From Deltaproteobacteria bacterium (GTDB lineage: Bacteria > JADJOY01): a DNA stretch of 64,000 bases. The notes under the pieces were generated by a model. The model searched no databases. It was not told where the DNA came from and saw only the letters and a list, made by a program, of their open reading frames with translations. Where the stretch lies: contig JADJOY010000018.1 in assembly GCA_016713535.1 (NCBI GenBank), forward strand, positions 124,001-188,000. Direction: 5' to 3'. The translations under genes were made by a program, and so were the position numbers. Positions within the stretch are counted from its first letter, which is position 1. The number at the start of each line of letters is the position of its first letter. Shown here piece after piece: positions 43,204 through 57,745 of this stretch.

Positions 43204-44358
43204 ATGGGCGCGCCGCCGACGCGGATCCTGACGATCTACTTCCGCCACCAGCGTGGCGGACTGAACGTACGGCTCTACACGCTGATCGAGGCGCTGGTCG
43301 CGCGCGGCGTCGAGGTGCACGTCGTGTCGGCGGCGCCGCTCGCGATCGCAGACCATGCGGGTCTGGTTCGCCACCGGGTGCCGTGGGGATCGCGCGAGCC
43401 CGGCGGCCTCGTGTTCTGGCTGTGGTTCACCCTCGCGGCGCCATGGGTGCTGGCCCGGGTCGCGCTGGCGGTGCGACCGCGCGCGCTGGTCGTCTTCGAT
43501 CCGTACTACGCGGTCGTCGGTCGGCTCGCCGCTCGGTTCGCGCGGATGCCGGTGGTGCTCTTCGTGCGGGCGATCCCGTGGCGGGCGCGGATGCGACTTC
43601 GCGTCGGCGGCCTGCGCTGGCGCGTCGCGACCTTGCTCGACGTGTTCGCGCTGCGCTCCAGCGAGCACGTCGTCACCATCACCCGCTCGATGATCGCCGA
43701 GCTGGCGGCCCACGCCCCAGGCCTCGAGGCGCGCTGTGAGGTGCTGCCGAACGCGCTGCGCCGCCCCCGCGGTGAGCCGGTCGACCGGGCCTCGGCGCGC
43801 GCCGCGCTCGTCGCCGCGACCGGCTGGCCGCACGACTCGCTGGTGCTTGCCACCGCCGGCGTCCTGAGCGAGCGCAAGAACCTCGGGCTGCTCCTCGATG
43901 CGCTCGCGGGGGCGCCCGCCGAGCGGTTGCGGCTGGTGATCGCCGGGGATGGCCCGAGCCGCGACAGGCTCGCGCGCGCCGCGGCCGACGGAGGTGTCGC
44001 GGGGCGCGTCCACTTCACCGGCTGGCTCGAGGATCCGCTCGCCGTCGTCATGGCGGCGGATCTGTTCGTGTTGCCCTCGGTTCACGAGGGTACGTCGAAC
44101 GCGCTGCTGGAGGCGTGGGGGGCGGGTATCCCGGTGTTCGCCGCGCGTACCCCGGAGAGCGTCGACGTGCTCGCCGACGAGGCTCTGCTCTTCGACGGTG
44201 CCGACCCAGGCGAGCTGGCGAGGCTCCTCGCCGGCCTCGCCGATGACCCCGCGGAGCTCGACCGGCGGGCGCGGATCTCGGCCGCGCGCGCCGCGGCCTT
44301 CGACTTCGACTGGGGTGAGCGGGCGGTCGAGCTGGTGTCGAGGCTGGCTCGGCCCTGA
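43204..44358 (+). CDS. Family 4 glycosyltransferase
   Basis: 384 residues, ATG 43204. RILTIYFRHQRGGLNVRLYT opens the first Rossmann half and LVLATAGVLSERKNLGLLLD the second. LRLVIAGDGPSRDRL, VHFTGWLEDPLAVVMAADLF and HEGTSNALLEAWGAGIP form the donor-binding region with the EX7E motif. Acceptor and sugar are unknown. It is only distantly alike to the GT4 at 32132 and could extend the same surface glycan. bolA follows about 110 bp later. Confidence 0.88.
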   Translation: MGAPPTRILTIYFRHQRGGLNVRLYTLIEALVARGVEVHVVSAAPLAIADHAGLVRHRVPWGSREPGGLVFWLWFTLAAPWVLARVALAVRPRALVVFDPYYAVVGRLAARFARMPVVLFVRAIPWRARMRLRVGGLRWRVATLLDVFALRSSEHVVTITRSMIAELAAHAPGLEARCEVLPNALRRPRGEPVDRASARAALVAATGWPHDSLVLATAGVLSERKNLGLLLDALAGAPAERLRLVIAGDGPSRDRLARAAADGGVAGRVHFTGWLEDPLAVVMAADLFVLPSVHEGTSNALLEAWGAGIPVFAARTPESVDVLADEALLFDGADPGELARLLAGLADDPAELDRRARISAARAAAFDFDWGERAVELVSRLARP

Positions 44359-44469
44359 CGGGCTGCGTGCCGCGGCCGGGTCGCGGCGGCCGGATGCCCC
44401 GCGAATCCCGTGGCGGCGAGCGCTTTCGACGGTTATCCTCCCTGGCTCACCAATCTCGGAGACGAACGC

Positions 44470-44742
44470 ATGTCCGAAGCGCATCCTTCCCGGTTCACCG
44501 GGGGCTCCATCACCGACCACATCCGCGAGCGCATCGAGGCCGGCATCCCCGGCGCGAAGGCCCGCGTCCAGGGCGGCGGCGGCCACTTCACGATCGACGT
44601 CGAGGCCGCCGACTTCAAGGGCAAGACCACCCTCGAGAAGCAGCGGCTCGTGTACGGCACGATCACCGACCTGATGGCGGGCGGTGACGCCCCGATCCAC
44701 GCGGTCGACACCATGACGACCCGGGTGCCGGAAGGCGCCTGA
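44470..44742 (+). CDS. BolA-family protein
   Basis: 90 residues from ATG 44470. GGSITDHIRERIEAGIPGAK, GGHFTIDVEAADFKGKTTLE and RLVYGTITDLM followed by 'APIHAVDTMTT' give the BolA fold, with the conserved His of the FeS-binding and C-terminal IHA motif. BolA-like proteins form [2Fe-2S] complexes with CGFS monothiol glutaredoxins, and exactly such a glutaredoxin is encoded next (110 bp). It probably shuttles or senses Fe-S clusters in the cytoplasm. Confidence 0.88.
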   Translation: MSEAHPSRFTGGSITDHIRERIEAGIPGAKARVQGGGGHFTIDVEAADFKGKTTLEKQRLVYGTITDLMAGGDAPIHAVDTMTTRVPEGA

Positions 44743-44772
44743 CCGTCGCGATGCACGTACGAAAGCCTTCGT

Positions 44773-44801
44773 TTGACCGGTCTCCGCCCCACGGTTAGCG
44801 T
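44773..44801 (+). promoter_or_regulatory. Promoter for the glutaredoxin gene
   Basis: TTGACC (44773-44778), a 17-base spacer, then TAGCGT (44796-44801), 51 bp before the grxD ATG. It has the same layout as the promoter at 38371 (TTGACA-N17-TAGCAT). This implies that grxD can be transcribed separately from bolA. Confidence 0.6.
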
Positions 44802-44852
44802 GGCGCGACGGACCCCCACCATCGATTCGAACCAACGAGAGGGAAGAGCATC

Positions 44853-45317
44853 ATGGGTCTTCTGGACAAGTTTCTCGGCAAGAAGGATTCGCCCACCCCG
44901 AGCGCTGCGTCGCCGGCACCGGTGAGCGCCGCTCCCAGCGCGCCCGCTGCGGCGCCGCGTCCCGCGCCCGCACCGGCGCAGTCGATGGGCGCCAAGGAAG
45001 TGCACGACCGCATCGACAACCTGATCAGTGGCAACAAGGTCGTCCTCTTCATGAAGGGCTCGAAGCTCTTCCCGCAGTGCGGCTTCTCGGCCGCCACCGT
45101 CGAGATCCTGAACCAGTACGGCGTGCCGTTCGTGGACGTCGACGTGCTCTCGGACCCCGGCATCCGCCAGGGCATCAAGGAGTTCTCGCAGTGGCCGACG
45201 ATCCCGCAGCTCTTCATCGACGGCAAGTTCGTCGGGGGCTGCGACATCGCCCGCGAGATGCACGCCAACGGCGAGCTCGCGTCGCTACTCAAGGGCGGCG
45301 AGGCCGCGCAGGGCTGA
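44853..45317 (+). CDS. grxD: Monothiol glutaredoxin (CGFS type) with an N-terminal extension
   Basis: 154 residues, ATG 44853. Residues about 45-150 are a Grx4/GrxD domain: [20 protein letters not shown] with the single active Cys of CGFS, the GSH contact [19 protein letters not shown], and the [12 protein letters not shown] end. Ordinary GrxD is about 110 residues. This one adds [13 protein letters not shown], which could form an amphipathic helix, and an Ala/Pro-rich linker of some 28 residues. It carries [2Fe-2S] clusters and partners BolA, encoded upstream. It has its own promoter and terminator. Confidence 0.92.
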   Translation: MGLLDKFLGKKDSPTPSAASPAPVSAAPSAPAAAPRPAPAPAQSMGAKEVHDRIDNLISGNKVVLFMKGSKLFPQCGFSAATVEILNQYGVPFVDVDVLSDPGIRQGIKEFSQWPTIPQLFIDGKFVGGCDIAREMHANGELASLLKGGEAAQG

Positions 45318-45370
45318 GCAGTCGCTTCCTCGGGGACCGCCCGCGGGCGGTCGTCCCTCCGGGAGTGAGA

Positions 45371-45399
45371 ACGGGGTCTGGCCGAACGCCAGACCCCGT
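45371..45399. terminator. Terminator between grxD and pckG
   Basis: A perfect 12-bp stem ACGGGGTCTGGC/GCCAGACCCCGT (45371-45382 with 45388-45399), followed by TTCGCTCCC. Outer bases also pair (GGGAG with CTCCC). It serves the convergent grxD and pckG genes. A GACCGCC/GGCGGTC palindrome lies just upstream at about 45338-45355. Confidence 0.8.
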
Positions 45400-45443
45400 T
45401 TCGCTCCCGGGCGCACGAGCGCGCCCGCCGCCCGGCCGCAGGA

Positions 45444-47201
45444 TCAGCCGAGGCGCTTCTTCAGCGCGTCGAGCTGCTTGGGCAGCTCGGCGGGCAGCTT
45501 GGCGCCGAACTCCTGGTGGAAGGTGCCGACCTGCTCGGCCTCACCCTTCCACACCTCGCGGTCGACCGACAGCAGGCCCTCGACGGTCTTCTTGTCGATC
45601 GGCAGGCCCTCGGCGTCGATGTCCGCGCTGTGCGGCACGAACCCGATCGGGGTCTCGGCGGCCTGGGTGTTGCCCTTGCCGTTCTTGCAGCGCTCGACGA
45701 TCCAGCGCAGCACGCGGACGTTCTCGCCGTAGCCCGGCCAGATGAACTTGCCGTTCTCGTCGGTGCGGAACCAGTTGACGTGGAACACCTTCGGCATGGT
45801 GGGCACGTGCTCGCCCATCTTCAGCCAGTGCTTCCAGTAGTCGCCCATGTTGTAGCCGCAGAAGGGCAGCATCGCCATCGGGTCGCGGCGGACCACGCCG
45901 ACGGCGCCGGTCTGCGCGGCAGTCGTCTCCGACGCCATCGCCGAGCCCACGAACACGCCGTGGTTCCAGTCGAACGACTCGTAGACGAGCGGCGCGGTAC
46001 GGGCGCGTCGTCCGCCGAAGAGGATCGCGCTGATCGGCACGCCCTGGGGATCGTCGAACTTGGGGTGGATCGAGGGGCACTGGCTGGCGGGGGTCGTGTA
46101 GCGGCTGTTGGGGTGGGCCGCCTTGTCCTTGCTCTCCGGCGTCCACGAGCGGCCCTGCCAGTCGGTGGCGTGCGCGGGCGGATCACCTCCCATGCCTTCC
46201 CACCATGGGCAGCCGTCGTCGGTCACCGCGACGTTGGTGAAGATCGAGTTGCGGTTGAAGGTGAGCATGGCGTTGGGGTTCGTCTTCATGCTCGTCCCCG
46301 GCGCCACGCCGAAGAACCCGGCCTCGGGGTTGATCGCCCACAGCCGTCCGTCGGGACCTTTGCGCATCCACGCGATGTCGTCGCCGATCGTCCACACCTT
46401 CCAGCCCTGCTTCTGCTGCGACTCGGGCGGCACCAGCATCGCGAGGTTGGTCTTGCCGCAGGCACTCGGGAACGCCGCGGCCACGTAGGACGTCTCGCCC
46501 TCCGGGGACTCGATGCCGAGCAGCAGCATGTGCTCCGCCATCCACATCTCGTCGCGGCCCTGCACCGAGGCGATGCGCAACGCGAAGCACTTCTTGCCGA
46601 GCAGCGCGTTGCCGCCGTAGCCCGAGCCGATCGACCAGATCTCGCGGGTGTCGGGGAAGTGGCAGATGAAGCGACGATCGGGGGAGAGATCGCCGAGGCT
46701 GTGCAGGCCACGGCAGAAGTCGTCCGAACCGCCGAGCTGGTCGAGAGCGGCCTGCCCCATGCGGGTCATGATCCGCATGTTGGCGACCACGTACGGGCTG
46801 TCGGTGATCTCGACGCCGATCTTCGAGAGTGGCGAGCCGAGCGGTCCCATGCAGTAGGGGACCACGTACATCGTCCGGCCCTTCATGCAGCCGGCGTACA
46901 GAGCGGATAGCTGGGCCTTGGCGTCGGCCGGGGCCATCCAGTTGTTGGTGGGGCCGGCGTCCTCGGGCTTGCTCGGGCAAATGAAGGTGAGGTGCTCGGT
47001 GCGGGCGACGTCGTTGGGGTTGGATCGGTGGAGGAAGCTGTTGGGGTACTTCTTGGGGTTGAGCGGCTCGAGGGTCCCTGCGCCCACCATCTCCGCGATC
47101 AGCCGCTCGTTTTCCTGCTCCGACCCGTCACACCACACGACCTGGTCCGGCTTGGTCATCGCCGCACAGCTATCCACCCACGCCTGCAACGTCGCGTTCA
47201 T
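45444..47201 (-). CDS. pckG: Phosphoenolpyruvate carboxykinase (GTP)
   Basis: 585 residues, ATG 47201. GTP-type PEPCK landmarks: [53 protein letters not shown], the kinase loop [12 protein letters not shown] with its reactive Cys, [18 protein letters not shown]-like [15 protein letters not shown], and [20 protein letters not shown] near the end. It converts oxaloacetate to PEP with GTP in gluconeogenesis. It is monocistronic, with a terminator beyond its end. The 47202-47488 gap upstream must hold its promoter and that of the divergent channel gene; no clear boxes were picked. Confidence 0.97.
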   Translation of the reverse strand: MNATLQAWVDSCAAMTKPDQVVWCDGSEQENERLIAEMVGAGTLEPLNPKKYPNSFLHRSNPNDVARTEHLTFICPSKPEDAGPTNNWMAPADAKAQLSALYAGCMKGRTMYVVPYCMGPLGSPLSKIGVEITDSPYVVANMRIMTRMGQAALDQLGGSDDFCRGLHSLGDLSPDRRFICHFPDTREIWSIGSGYGGNALLGKKCFALRIASVQGRDEMWMAEHMLLLGIESPEGETSYVAAAFPSACGKTNLAMLVPPESQQKQGWKVWTIGDDIAWMRKGPDGRLWAINPEAGFFGVAPGTSMKTNPNAMLTFNRNSIFTNVAVTDDGCPWWEGMGGDPPAHATDWQGRSWTPESKDKAAHPNSRYTTPASQCPSIHPKFDDPQGVPISAILFGGRRARTAPLVYESFDWNHGVFVGSAMASETTAAQTGAVGVVRRDPMAMLPFCGYNMGDYWKHWLKMGEHVPTMPKVFHVNWFRTDENGKFIWPGYGENVRVLRWIVERCKNGKGNTQAAETPIGFVPHSADIDAEGLPIDKKTVEGLLSVDREVWKGEAEQVGTFHQEFGAKLPAELPKQLDALKKRLG

Positions 47202-47488
47202 CGCTCACCAGCCCTTTCCACCATCTCGAGCCCGGCGGGACCATCCGCGGGGCTGCGAAGCCCGAAGCGGTCCCCGAGCGACCCCGAAACGGAGTCCGGC
47301 CCCGCGAGACCGTACGACCTGGAACGTAGCGAGATGGAACGGTTATGTCGCCCCGCGTCAAAGCTAGCACACGGGTCCATCACCGCAAACGGTGGTCCCG
47401 GGTGGCCAGCGGCGGTTCCCGCGGGGCCGATCGCTGCACTCGGGGCTGGTCTACACTGGCGCCCCGGACCCGTCGGGCAGGGGGGTGC

Positions 47489-50400
47489 ATGAGGAGGAGC
47501 GGCGAGCCGGTCTCGAGGGGAACGGCCGTGGCCGATGACCGGTGGAGGGTGTGGCTCGCGATCCTGGCGGTGGCGTCCGCGGTCGCCGCGACGACCCTCG
47601 CTTCCGCCCAGACGGCCGGCTATCCGGCGTCGGCGGCCGAGGCGCGGCGCGCGCGCGAGTCCCTCGAGCGCGACGTCGCCGATGCCCGCGCACAGCCGGA
47701 TCGGCGGATTGCGCTCACCGCTGCGCGCGAGGACTTCATCGCCCTGCTGCGCGAGATCGAGGGGCTCTACGCGCGGACCGCCGAGCTCGACGGCGAGCAG
47801 GCGACCCGCGTCGCGCGCGAGAGCGCCGCGCGCGCGGCGCTGGCGCGGCCGGCGTCGGCCAAGTCGTTTCGCGGCTCGCCGAGCCCCGAGCAGATCAACC
47901 TGCTGTCGGGAGTCGCGCAGGATACGCGCCGCAAGCTCGACGCGCTCAAGGCGCGCCGCGCGAGCATCGAGGACCAGCGTGACGCGGGTCTGCGCGCCGA
48001 GCGCGATCGCGCCACCGCTCGCCGCGACGAGGTCGTGGCGCGGCTCGCCGCGTTCCAGGCCGACGCGAACAAGGTCCGCGACCAGGCGCGCAGCCTCGAG
48101 GACCAGCAGGCGGTGGAGGTGCGCTCGCGCGTCCTCGCGACGAGCGTGGAGCACGCCAATCGCTGGCTCGCGCTGCTCGCCCGCGCCGGCGAGTCGCTGC
48201 CCGCCGAGATCGCCGTCCTCGACCTCGAGATCGAGGCGGCCACCAAGGCGGTGACCCGCGCCGATGCCGAGCTGCGCTCCGCGTGGGACGCCGAGAGCGC
48301 GGCCCTCGGCCGCACCCAGAAGGAAACCGAGGCCGCGCATCGCGCCGCCGCCCGTGACGTCGCGAGCGCGATGGGTGACTGGGAGCGGCTGCTGCAGCAG
48401 TGGCGCGCCGACACGCTCTCCCTCGACGCGCGCAGTGCGGCGCGCAAGCGCGAGCTCGCCGCGGTGCAGGGTGCGGGCCTGCGCGCCGACGCCATGGACG
48501 GCGCCAAGGCGCGCTTCGATCAGGTCCGCGAGCGCTTCGAGAAGAGCCGCGCGGTGGGGATCGACACCGTCCCGCTGATCCGGCGTGGCCTCGAGCGCGT
48601 CGCCAAGGACCGTGAGCTCCACCTCGCTGCCGGCCAGCTCCAGCGCTGGCGCACGGCCCGCGCGGACGCCGTGACGGCGCTCGAGGAGATCGAGAACCAG
48701 CTCGCCGATCTCGAGGAGAGCTGGCGCAGCACGGTCGCGGTCGCACGCCAGGCATGGCTCGCGGCGAGCGCGGGCGAGACCGCCACCCTCACCCAGCTCT
48801 GGGAGTCGGAGGAACTGCCGATCTGGGAGGAGGCCCAGCGCCAGCGCCGCGAGTCACTGCGCGCGCTGGACGAGGACCTGCGCGCGGTCTCCGACGAGTA
48901 CCAGGCGCGCCTCGAGCGCGCCGCCGCGCTCGACACCATGTGGCAGGGCGAGCAGCGCTGGCTCGAGCGGCGCGCGCTGCTCGCCCGCAGCGACCCGGCG
49001 AGCCCGGCCCAGGCCGTGCGCCAGGCGTGGCTCGACTACCAGACCTGGAAGGCGAACGGTGGCACGATCAACTGGGTCGTGCTCGGCGGCCTCGCCGTCC
49101 TGATCGGGTGCTGGAAGCTCATGGTCGGGCGGGTCCGTACGCTCACCGCGAAGCGCGGGATCCTCGCGAAGGAGGGCGACGCCGAACAGATGGCGGCGCG
49201 GCGGGCGTGGCGCGCGGTGCTGGTGCGCGCGTCGTGGGTGCCACTCGGGCCGATCCTGGGCTGGCTTGCGGCGTCGGTGATCGACGCCGATCTGGAAGAG
49301 AGCGCCGCGCTCGCCCACGCCGGGTGGCTCGCGGGTGGCGTGCTCGCGGTCTACGCACTGATGCGCGGGCTGCTCACGAACACGCGGGACGATCGCGGCG
49401 CGCGTCGCTACCGCCGGCTCGCGGCGGCGAGCGCCACCATCCTGATGGTGCTCGGGCTGCCGCTCTACTACCTGAACGCGATCGCCTACGAGTCGTGCAA
49501 CCCCGACCTCATGCTGCTGCTCGGGCGCTCCGTGCGGACCTTGCTCGCGGTGGGGATCGCGATCGCGGTGGCGTTCCGCGTGCTGGTCGTGGCCCTCTTG
49601 CCGGCGCGCATGAAGGAGGCCACGCGGCGCTGGCTGGATCCCCTGCGGTTTGGCCTGCTCGCGATCGTGGCGGTGACGCTCGTGGTGGACTGGTCGGGCT
49701 ACGTGCAGCTCGCGAGCGCGCTCTTCAACGCGGCGTTCGGCTCGGCGCTGGTGATCTCGCTCGGGGTCTTCGGCGCGCGCAGCGCGCTCAAGGCGCTCAG
49801 CTACACGTCGGACACCACCGTCACCGACGTCCTCGCCGAGGAGCGCCGGGCGTTCCTGCTCCAGCAGGCGCGCACCGTGGTGCTGATCGGGACCGGGGCG
49901 GTCGTGGTGTGGGGGATCGGGCTCGCGCTACGCGTGGTGCCGGGCGACCTCCAGATGGTCGCCGCCAAGCCGCTGTGGCCGTTCCGTACGGAAGGGACCG
50001 CCGGCCTCACCCTCGGCTCGCTGTGGGCGGCGACGATGGAGCTGGTCGCCACGGTGGTGGTGGCGCGCGCGCTGCGCGGCGGGCTCGATCACTTCGCGCT
50101 GGCGTGGGCGGGCATCGAGCGGGACCTGCGCTACTCGGTGGCCACCGTCACGAACTACGTGATCCTGGCGCTCGGCATCGCCAAGTCGATCGGCAAGCTC
50201 GGCGTCGAGCTCAAGGATCTGCAGTGGCTCCTCGCCGCGGCGGGCGTCGGCATCGGCTTCGGCTTGCAGGAGATCATCTCCAACTTCGTGAGCGGCATCA
50301 TCATCCTCTTCGAGCGTCCGCTGAAGATCGGCGACGTGGTCGAGGTGGACGGACGCCCCGGCGAGGTCGTGGACGTGAGCATCCGCAGTACCACGGTGCG

Positions 50401-50866
50401 CACCCAGGACAACAAGTTCGTGCTGGTGCCCAACAAGGAGATCATCACCCAGCGCCTCACCAACTTCACCGGCCTCGACCCCAAGCTGCGCATCGACGTG
50501 CCGATCGGGGTTGCGTACGGCACCGACACCGCGCAGGTGCGCGAGACCCTGCTCGACGCCGCGCGCCGCCACGGCCGCGTGTTCAAGCGTCCGCCTCCCG
50601 ACGTTCTCTTCAAGGCGCACGGCGAGTCGAGTCTCGACTTCGTGCTGCGGGCGTGGGTGCACGTCAACGACCGTGACGAGGTCGCGAGCGACCTGCGCTA
50701 CGCGATCGAGACCGCGCTGCGCCGCCAGCGGATCGAGGTGCCGTTCCCGCAGCGCGTGGTGCACGTGGTGGGCGGCCCCGTCGCCGGGCTTGCCGATGAG
50801 CCCGATGGCCGCGATACCGAGGAAGAGCCTCGGCGGCCTGGCCCCGACCCCCGGAGGCTCGCGTGA
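47489..50866 (+). CDS. Large MscS-family mechanosensitive channel (MscK/KefA-like)
   Basis: 1125 residues from ATG 47489; GTG 47528 is an alternative. A signal-like helix (VWLAILAVASAVAATTLASA) is followed by a long periplasmic coiled-coil region (about residues 50-520, e.g. ARRARESLERDVADARAQ). Then come about ten membrane helices, and last the MscS core: WLLAAAGVGIGFGLQEIISN (pore helix), FVSGIIILFERPLKIGDVVE, and the cytoplasmic beta domain with VRTQDNKFVLVPNKEIITQR. It would release solutes on osmotic downshock. Most of the size lies in the periplasmic part, as in KefA. malQ starts 29 bp later. Confidence 0.92.
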   Translation: MRRSGEPVSRGTAVADDRWRVWLAILAVASAVAATTLASAQTAGYPASAAEARRARESLERDVADARAQPDRRIALTAAREDFIALLREIEGLYARTAELDGEQATRVARESAARAALARPASAKSFRGSPSPEQINLLSGVAQDTRRKLDALKARRASIEDQRDAGLRAERDRATARRDEVVARLAAFQADANKVRDQARSLEDQQAVEVRSRVLATSVEHANRWLALLARAGESLPAEIAVLDLEIEAATKAVTRADAELRSAWDAESAALGRTQKETEAAHRAAARDVASAMGDWERLLQQWRADTLSLDARSAARKRELAAVQGAGLRADAMDGAKARFDQVRERFEKSRAVGIDTVPLIRRGLERVAKDRELHLAAGQLQRWRTARADAVTALEEIENQLADLEESWRSTVAVARQAWLAASAGETATLTQLWESEELPIWEEAQRQRRESLRALDEDLRAVSDEYQARLERAAALDTMWQGEQRWLERRALLARSDPASPAQAVRQAWLDYQTWKANGGTINWVVLGGLAVLIGCWKLMVGRVRTLTAKRGILAKEGDAEQMAARRAWRAVLVRASWVPLGPILGWLAASVIDADLEESAALAHAGWLAGGVLAVYALMRGLLTNTRDDRGARRYRRLAAASATILMVLGLPLYYLNAIAYESCNPDLMLLLGRSVRTLLAVGIAIAVAFRVLVVALLPARMKEATRRWLDPLRFGLLAIVAVTLVVDWSGYVQLASALFNAAFGSALVISLGVFGARSALKALSYTSDTTVTDVLAEERRAFLLQQARTVVLIGTGAVVVWGIGLALRVVPGDLQMVAAKPLWPFRTEGTAGLTLGSLWAATMELVATVVVARALRGGLDHFALAWAGIERDLRYSVATVTNYVILALGIAKSIGKLGVELKDLQWLLAAAGVGIGFGLQEIISNFVSGIIILFERPLKIGDVVEVDGRPGEVVDVSIRSTTVRTQDNKFVLVPNKEIITQRLTNFTGLDPKLRIDVPIGVAYGTDTAQVRETLLDAARRHGRVFKRPPPDVLFKAHGESSLDFVLRAWVHVNDRDEVASDLRYAIETALRRQRIEVPFPQRVVHVVGGPVAGLADEPDGRDTEEEPRRPGPDPRRLA

Positions 50867-50895
50867 GCAGGGCGCGCCGCGCCCGCTGATCGGTC

Positions 50896-52995
50896 ATGGC
50901 CGCCACCCGCGACCCGCTCCGGACCCTGTGCGGGCGGGTCGGCCTGGCGGTGTCTTACCGCGACGCGCTCGGGGAGCTGCGCCATCCGCCGGTCGAGTCG
51001 CTGCTCGCGGTGCTTCGCGCGCGCGGTGTTCCCATCCAGTGCCCCGAGGAGGCGTCGCGCCACCTCGCGGAGCTCGAGCGCCGCCCCTGGCAGCGGCCCG
51101 CCGACGAGTGCGTGGTGTCGTGGGGCGGCGCGGCCGCCAAGCTGGTGGTGCGCTTGCCCGCCCGGCTGGCGGCGCGGCCGCTGCGGGTGACCGTCGAGCG
51201 CGAGGACGGCGAGCGACTCGTCGTCGACTCGCGCGCGGACGATCGCGTGGAGCGCGCTCGCACCCGGGTCGGCCGCGCGAGCTTCGTCGCCAGCGAGCTC
51301 CGCTTCGGCCGCGGCGCCCCGCCCGGGGTGCATCGCGTGGTGGTCGAGAGCGGTGCGGGCGCGCACGAACTCACCTGGATCGCCGCTCCGGTGCGCGCTC
51401 ACGCGCTCGAAGGCGCCGCGCTCGGTGTGTTCGCGCCGCTGCACGCGCTCAGGACCCGCGGCAGTCTCGGCGTTGGCGACTTCGACGACCTCGGCGTGCT
51501 GGTCGACGCGGTCTCCCGGGTCGGCGGCGATTGCGTCGCGATCTTGCCGATCCTCGCGGCCTTCCTGGACGAGCCCTTCGATCCCAGCCCGTACGCCCCG
51601 GTGAGCCGGCTGCACTGGAACGAGCTCCACCTCGGTGTCGGCTCGGTGCCGGAGGCCGAGGGGCTCGAGGATGCGGCGCTCAGGCTCGGTACCGCGGCCG
51701 CGGCGCGCGAGGCACAGGCCGCGATCGCCGCCGCGACCGTCGACCATCGCCGGCTGATGTCGCTCAAGCGCGGTCTGCTGGAGGCGTGTGCGCGACGCCT
51801 CTTCACGCGCGGCGGCCCACGTCGCGACGAGCTCGAGGGGTTCCTGCGGGACCACCCAGGCGTGCTCGAGTACGCGCGGTTTCGCGCCGCCGGCGAGCGC
51901 CTCGGCAGGGCGTGGCCTCGCTGGCCGGCGCCGGAGCGGGACGGATTGCTGCCCCAGGCCGGTCTCGAGGACGAGCGTGTCCGCCACCACGCCTACGTGC
52001 AGTGGCTGGTCCGCGAGCAGCTCGGCGCGGTGGCGCAGCGCGCCCGCTCGGCCGGGCTGGGACTGATGCTCGACTACCCGGTCGGGGTGCATCCGTGCGG
52101 ATTCGACACGTGGCGGCACCGAAGCTGCTTCATGAACGAGTGCTCGCTCGGCGCGCCGCCCGACGATTTCTTCCGCAAGGGCCAGGGATGGGGCCTCGCG
52201 GGCCTCGATCCGGGCGCTGTGGTGCGTCGCGAGGGCCTGGATTACGTCCGCGCGGCCTTCGCGACGTCCATGGCCTTCGCCGGCGCGTTACGGATCGACC
52301 ACGTGATGGGGCTGACTCGCACCTTCGTGATTCCGGCCGGGGCCACGCCGGCGGACGGAGTGTACGTGTCGATGCCTCGGGAGGCGCTGCACGCGCTGGT
52401 GGTCCTCGAGTCGCGGCGGCACGGGTGCGCCGTCCTCGGTGAGGACCTCGGCACCGTACCCCCCGGGGTGCGTGAGACCATGCGCCGGCGCGAGCTGCTG
52501 CGGATGCACGTGCTCGAGCTCGAGCTGGCGGCCGACCGCGACGACCCGCTGCCCCGCGACGTTCCCGCGGATGCGGTGGCGAGCTTCGGCTCCCACGACA
52601 TGGCGACCTTCGCGGGGTTCCTGGCCGGCCGCGACGTCGACGAGCGCGAGCGCCTGCGGCTCCTCGATCGCGCCGAGGTGGACGCCGCGCGCCGCCAGCG
52701 CGCGGCGCTGGTGAAGCGCCTCGCCGCGCGGCTGCGCGTCCGCCCCGCCCGCGATACCGCGCTGCTTCTCGAGCGCGTGTGGAGCTGGCTCGCCGCGAGT
52801 CCGGCGCGGTTGGTGATCGTCGCCCTCGAGGACCTGTGGCTCGAGCCCGAGCCGCACAACGTCCCGGGCACCGGGGTCGAGCGCGGCAACTGGACCCGCC
52901 GGGACGCGCATCCGATCGAGGAGATCCTCGAGAACCCGAAGTGGATGGCCACGCTCGCGCGCGTCGCGCGGGCGCGGCGCCAATCGCGAGCGTGA
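50896..52995 (+). CDS. malQ: 4-alpha-glucanotransferase (amylomaltase)
   Basis: 699 residues, ATG 50896, close to the long E. coli-type MalQ with its N-terminal beta domains. GH77 catalytic residues: the nucleophile Asp in ALRIDHVMGL, the acid Glu in VLGEDLGTVP and the Asp in GSHDMATF. FDPSPYAPVSRLHWNELHL is the usual substrate-binding loop. It transfers alpha-1,4-glucan segments. glgB follows 20 bp later, linking it to glycogen turnover. Confidence 0.94.
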   Translation: MAATRDPLRTLCGRVGLAVSYRDALGELRHPPVESLLAVLRARGVPIQCPEEASRHLAELERRPWQRPADECVVSWGGAAAKLVVRLPARLAARPLRVTVEREDGERLVVDSRADDRVERARTRVGRASFVASELRFGRGAPPGVHRVVVESGAGAHELTWIAAPVRAHALEGAALGVFAPLHALRTRGSLGVGDFDDLGVLVDAVSRVGGDCVAILPILAAFLDEPFDPSPYAPVSRLHWNELHLGVGSVPEAEGLEDAALRLGTAAAAREAQAAIAAATVDHRRLMSLKRGLLEACARRLFTRGGPRRDELEGFLRDHPGVLEYARFRAAGERLGRAWPRWPAPERDGLLPQAGLEDERVRHHAYVQWLVREQLGAVAQRARSAGLGLMLDYPVGVHPCGFDTWRHRSCFMNECSLGAPPDDFFRKGQGWGLAGLDPGAVVRREGLDYVRAAFATSMAFAGALRIDHVMGLTRTFVIPAGATPADGVYVSMPREALHALVVLESRRHGCAVLGEDLGTVPPGVRETMRRRELLRMHVLELELAADRDDPLPRDVPADAVASFGSHDMATFAGFLAGRDVDERERLRLLDRAEVDAARRQRAALVKRLAARLRVRPARDTALLLERVWSWLAASPARLVIVALEDLWLEPEPHNVPGTGVERGNWTRRDAHPIEEILENPKWMATLARVARARRQSRA

Positions 52996-53015
52996 CGTGA
53001 GTGGAGCCTGAGCCC

Positions 53016-57734
<4,719 letters not shown>

Positions 57735-57745
57735 GGAGCGAACGG

